Of a stretch of 64,000 bases of DNA, positions 61,888 through 64,000 are shown piece by piece. The notes beneath the pieces were generated by a model. The model searched no databases. It saw only the letters and a program-made list of their open reading frames with translations, and had not been told where the DNA came from. The DNA is taken from assembly GCF_010727475.1 (NCBI RefSeq), contig NZ_AP022567.1:6510001-6574000 (forward strand). The letters run 5' to 3'. Positions within the stretch are counted from its first letter, which is position 1, and each line of letters begins with the position of its first letter. Position numbers and translations under genes: made by a program. The stretch is from Mycolicibacterium mageritense. GTDB taxonomy: Bacteria > Actinomycetota > Actinomycetes > Mycobacteriales > Mycobacteriaceae.

Positions 61888-63377
61888 GTGTCATTGGAAG
61901 AGCACAAGCGTCGGGAGCGGGCCCACGCGATCGGGTTGTTCCGCTATCAGTTGATCTGCCCTGCACTGGAGGCGGGGTTGTCGACCAAGCAGCGCGGCAG
62001 ACTGGTCCGCGAGATCGCCGAGCGCCGCCATATCGACCCGTTCGGCAGTCAGGTGCAGGTGGCGCGGGCGACCTTGGATCGCTGGATCCGCCGTTACCGG
62101 GCTGGCGGCTTCGAGGCACTGGTCCCTGAGCCGCGGCGGTTGGCCACCCGCACCGATGAGCAGGTGTTGGAGCTGGCCGCCTCGCTGAAACGGGAGAACC
62201 CGGCCCGCACCGCCGCCCAGGTGGCCCGGATCCTGCGCACCGCGACCGGGTGGGCACCCTCGGAATCGACCCTGCTGCGCCACTTCCACCGCAGCGAACT
62301 GATGGGCCCGGCCACCGGCGCGGCAGGTGAGGTGTTCGGCCGGTTCGAAGCCCCCGACCCGAATGAACTGTGGGTCGGCGATGCCCTGCACGGCCCGCGG
62401 GTCGGGGACCGCAAAACCTACCTGTTCGCGTTCCTCGACGACCACTCTCGGCTGGTGGTCGGGCACCGCTTCGGGTTCGCCGAAGACACCGTGCGCCTGG
62501 CGGCGGCGTTGAAGCCGGCGTTGGCCGCCCGCGGAGTTCCCGCCTCGATCTATGTCGACAACGGGTCCGCGTTCGTGGATGCGTGGTTGCTGCGGGCGTG
62601 CGCGAAACTCGGTATCCGGCTGGTGCATTCCGCGCCCGGTCGCCCGCAGGGCCGCGGCAAGATCGAACGGTTCTTCCGCACCGTGCGTGAACAGTTCCTC
62701 GTCGAGGTCACCGACACCAGCAGCGAGGACCTCGCCGCGGCCGGGGTGGATCACCGCGGGGCGTTGTTGGAGCTCAACCGGCTGTTCATGGCCTGGGTCG
62801 AGACCGAATACCACCGCCGCACCCACTCCGAGACCGAAGCGCCGCCGCTGGCTCGGTGGGAGGACGGCTGGGATCGGCTCGGCGGGCTGCCGGCGTTGCC
62901 GACTGCTGCGGATTTGACTGAGGCGTTCTTGTGGTCGGAGTTCCGCACGGTGACCAAAACCGCCACGGTCTCGCTGCACTCCAACACCTACCGGGTCGAC
63001 CCGGCCCTGGCCGGGCGCCGGGTGGAGTTGGTGTTCTCCCCGTTCGATCTGGAAACGATCGAGGTCCGCTACCGGGATCAGAGTTTCGGCGCCGCGATCG
63101 CTCACACCATCACCCGCCATGCCCATCCGAAAGCCCGGCCCGAGACCGTTGACTCGGTGCGCCGGCGGTGACGGGGATCGACTATCTGGCGTTGACTGCC
63201 GCTGCCCATCATGAGCAGCTGCGCCAGGATGAACGTATCGGCTATCACGCCCTCTACGGCCCTCGCACTGACCGCACTATCGACGCCCCTGGCGACCATG
63301 CTCAGATTCCTGGCCAGCTCTCCATCACCGACCTCGACCCCGGCAACGCTGCTCATGAAGATGGGGTGTCGGCATGA
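61888..63377 (+). pseudogene. DDE transposase of copy B, frameshifted near the 3' end
   Basis: The frame is open from 61888 through the full DDE core, including the site where copy A is broken. It stops at 63171 because four bases are missing near 63155 relative to copy A; the remaining C-terminal 70 codons continue at 63168-63377. With the catalytic domain and most of the C-terminal barrel intact, residual activity cannot be excluded. Confidence 0.7.
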
Positions 63378-64000
63378 GTATTGAACGGCTGCAATCGCAT
63401 TGGGGTTTCTCCCGGATGCCGTTCGGGCGGAATCTAGCTCCGTCGATGCTGCACCGCCACCCCGGCCACAGCGAAGCGATCGCCCGCATCGGCTGGTGTG
63501 TCAATCAGTGCGCGATCGGGGTCATCACCGGTGAAGTCGGCGCCGGCAAAACCGTGGCCATCCGCGCCGCCGCGACCGCCCTGGACCCCGCCCGGCACGT
63601 CATCATCTACCTGGCCAACCCCACCATCGGAGTCCGCGGCATGCTCACCCACATCGTGGCCGCCCTCGGACACACCCCGGTCTTTCACCGCCCGCCTCGC
63701 ACCCCAGGCCGCGGACGCCCTGGCCGCTGAACACGCCGAACGCGGCCGCAACCCCGTGCTCGTCGTCGATGAAGCCCATCTGCTCGACAACCATCAGCTC
63801 GAAGCGATCCGATTGTTGACCAATCACGACATGGACTCCGGGTCACCGTTCGCCGTCGTGCTGGTCGGCCAACCCACCCTGCGGCACCGGCTACGCCTCG
63901 GTGTCCTTGCCGCGTTGGATCAGCGCATCGCCGTGCGCTACACCCTGCCCGGCATGAGTCCAGCTGACACCGCCGACTACATCAGCCATCACACCAAGAT
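63374..64000 (+). pseudogene. ExeA/TniB-type ATPase of copy B, frameshifted and cut by the window
   Basis: Identical to copy A through Walker A (GEVGAGKT). Two bases (AC) are missing near 63687, ending the frame at 63730; the Walker B part continues in another frame to the window end. Confidence 0.7.

Larger units (their letters stand above)
60977..64000 (+). mobile_element. Insertion element copy B, cut by the window end
   Basis: The first 3,024 bp of the element described at 22870, in the same orientation, starting GTGTTGACCGTC. It differs from copy A by five small indels (+3, +1, +1, -4, -2 bases) but only one base substitution that I noticed. All three genes carry a frame break in this copy. 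The right end is outside the window. Confidence 0.88.

Noticed and set aside
61891..63126. Long open frame antisense to the copy B transposase (411 codons)
   Set aside because: It is the complement of a strongly conserved DDE transposase frame, has low-complexity Arg/Gly/Gln composition and no ribosome binding site; high-GC DNA commonly gives such shadows.

Overview
The window is high-GC actinobacterial DNA, most likely from a fast-growing mycobacterium (Mycolicibacterium-type). The grounds are an MPT63-like secreted protein (15.2-15.7 kb), a cutinase-like secreted esterase, a Ser/Thr kinase whose ectodomain resembles the tail of mycobacterial MurJ/MviN, and several start codons placed 6-8 nt after a TANNNT -10 box (leaderless mRNAs, common in mycobacteria). 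The genus is inferred from these families; no rRNA or tRNA is present to confirm it.

Positions 1-21.5 kb look like ordinary chromosome. There is a nucleobase-uptake neighbourhood (NCS2 permease cut by the window edge; NCS1 permease, ATP-grasp protein and PucR-type regulator at 6.6-11.6 kb). Also present are a TrpB2-like enzyme, the receptor kinase, a ParD-like/zeta-like toxin-antitoxin pair, a stress cluster (MerR regulators, J-domain protein, Hsp20) with a run of strong hairpins between genes, an SDR/MerR pair, and a flavin monooxygenase/SnoaL pair divergent from a TetR regulator.

From about 21.5 kb to the end the DNA is accessory. A 3,376-bp Mu/Tn7-type insertion element (22870-26245) sits inside a 354-codon gene, with a 5-bp target duplication (CCCGG); removing the element and one duplication restores the frame exactly. 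A second, same-orientation copy begins at 60977 and runs off the window, so 35 kb of cargo lies between two near-identical direct repeats.

The cargo contains four things. (1) A five-gene minus-strand operon (27.3-31.7 kb) looks like a ribosomal peptide (RiPP) cluster: a 48-codon precursor with a duplicated octapeptide, a B12-binding radical SAM enzyme of the RiPP-maturation type, a TauD-like oxygenase, an APH-fold phosphotransferase and a GNAT acetyltransferase. An IS3-family element sits directly upstream. (2) A minus-strand defence-like set (33.2-38.8 kb) has a metalloprotease-HicA fusion, a DUF3800 protein and a helicase with a possible nuclease tail. (3) Divergent from it is a complete class 1 DISARM anti-phage operon, drmD-drmMI-drmA-drmB-drmC (38.9-53.0 kb), followed by an AbiH-family gene. 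(4) A Tn7-like transposition module, TnsA-TniA-TniB-TniQ, with two small coupled genes (54.6-59.9 kb), is probably what mobilised at least part of the cargo.

The most interesting candidate for an undescribed system is the RiPP operon. The next is the metalloprotease-HicA/DUF3800/helicase set beside DISARM.
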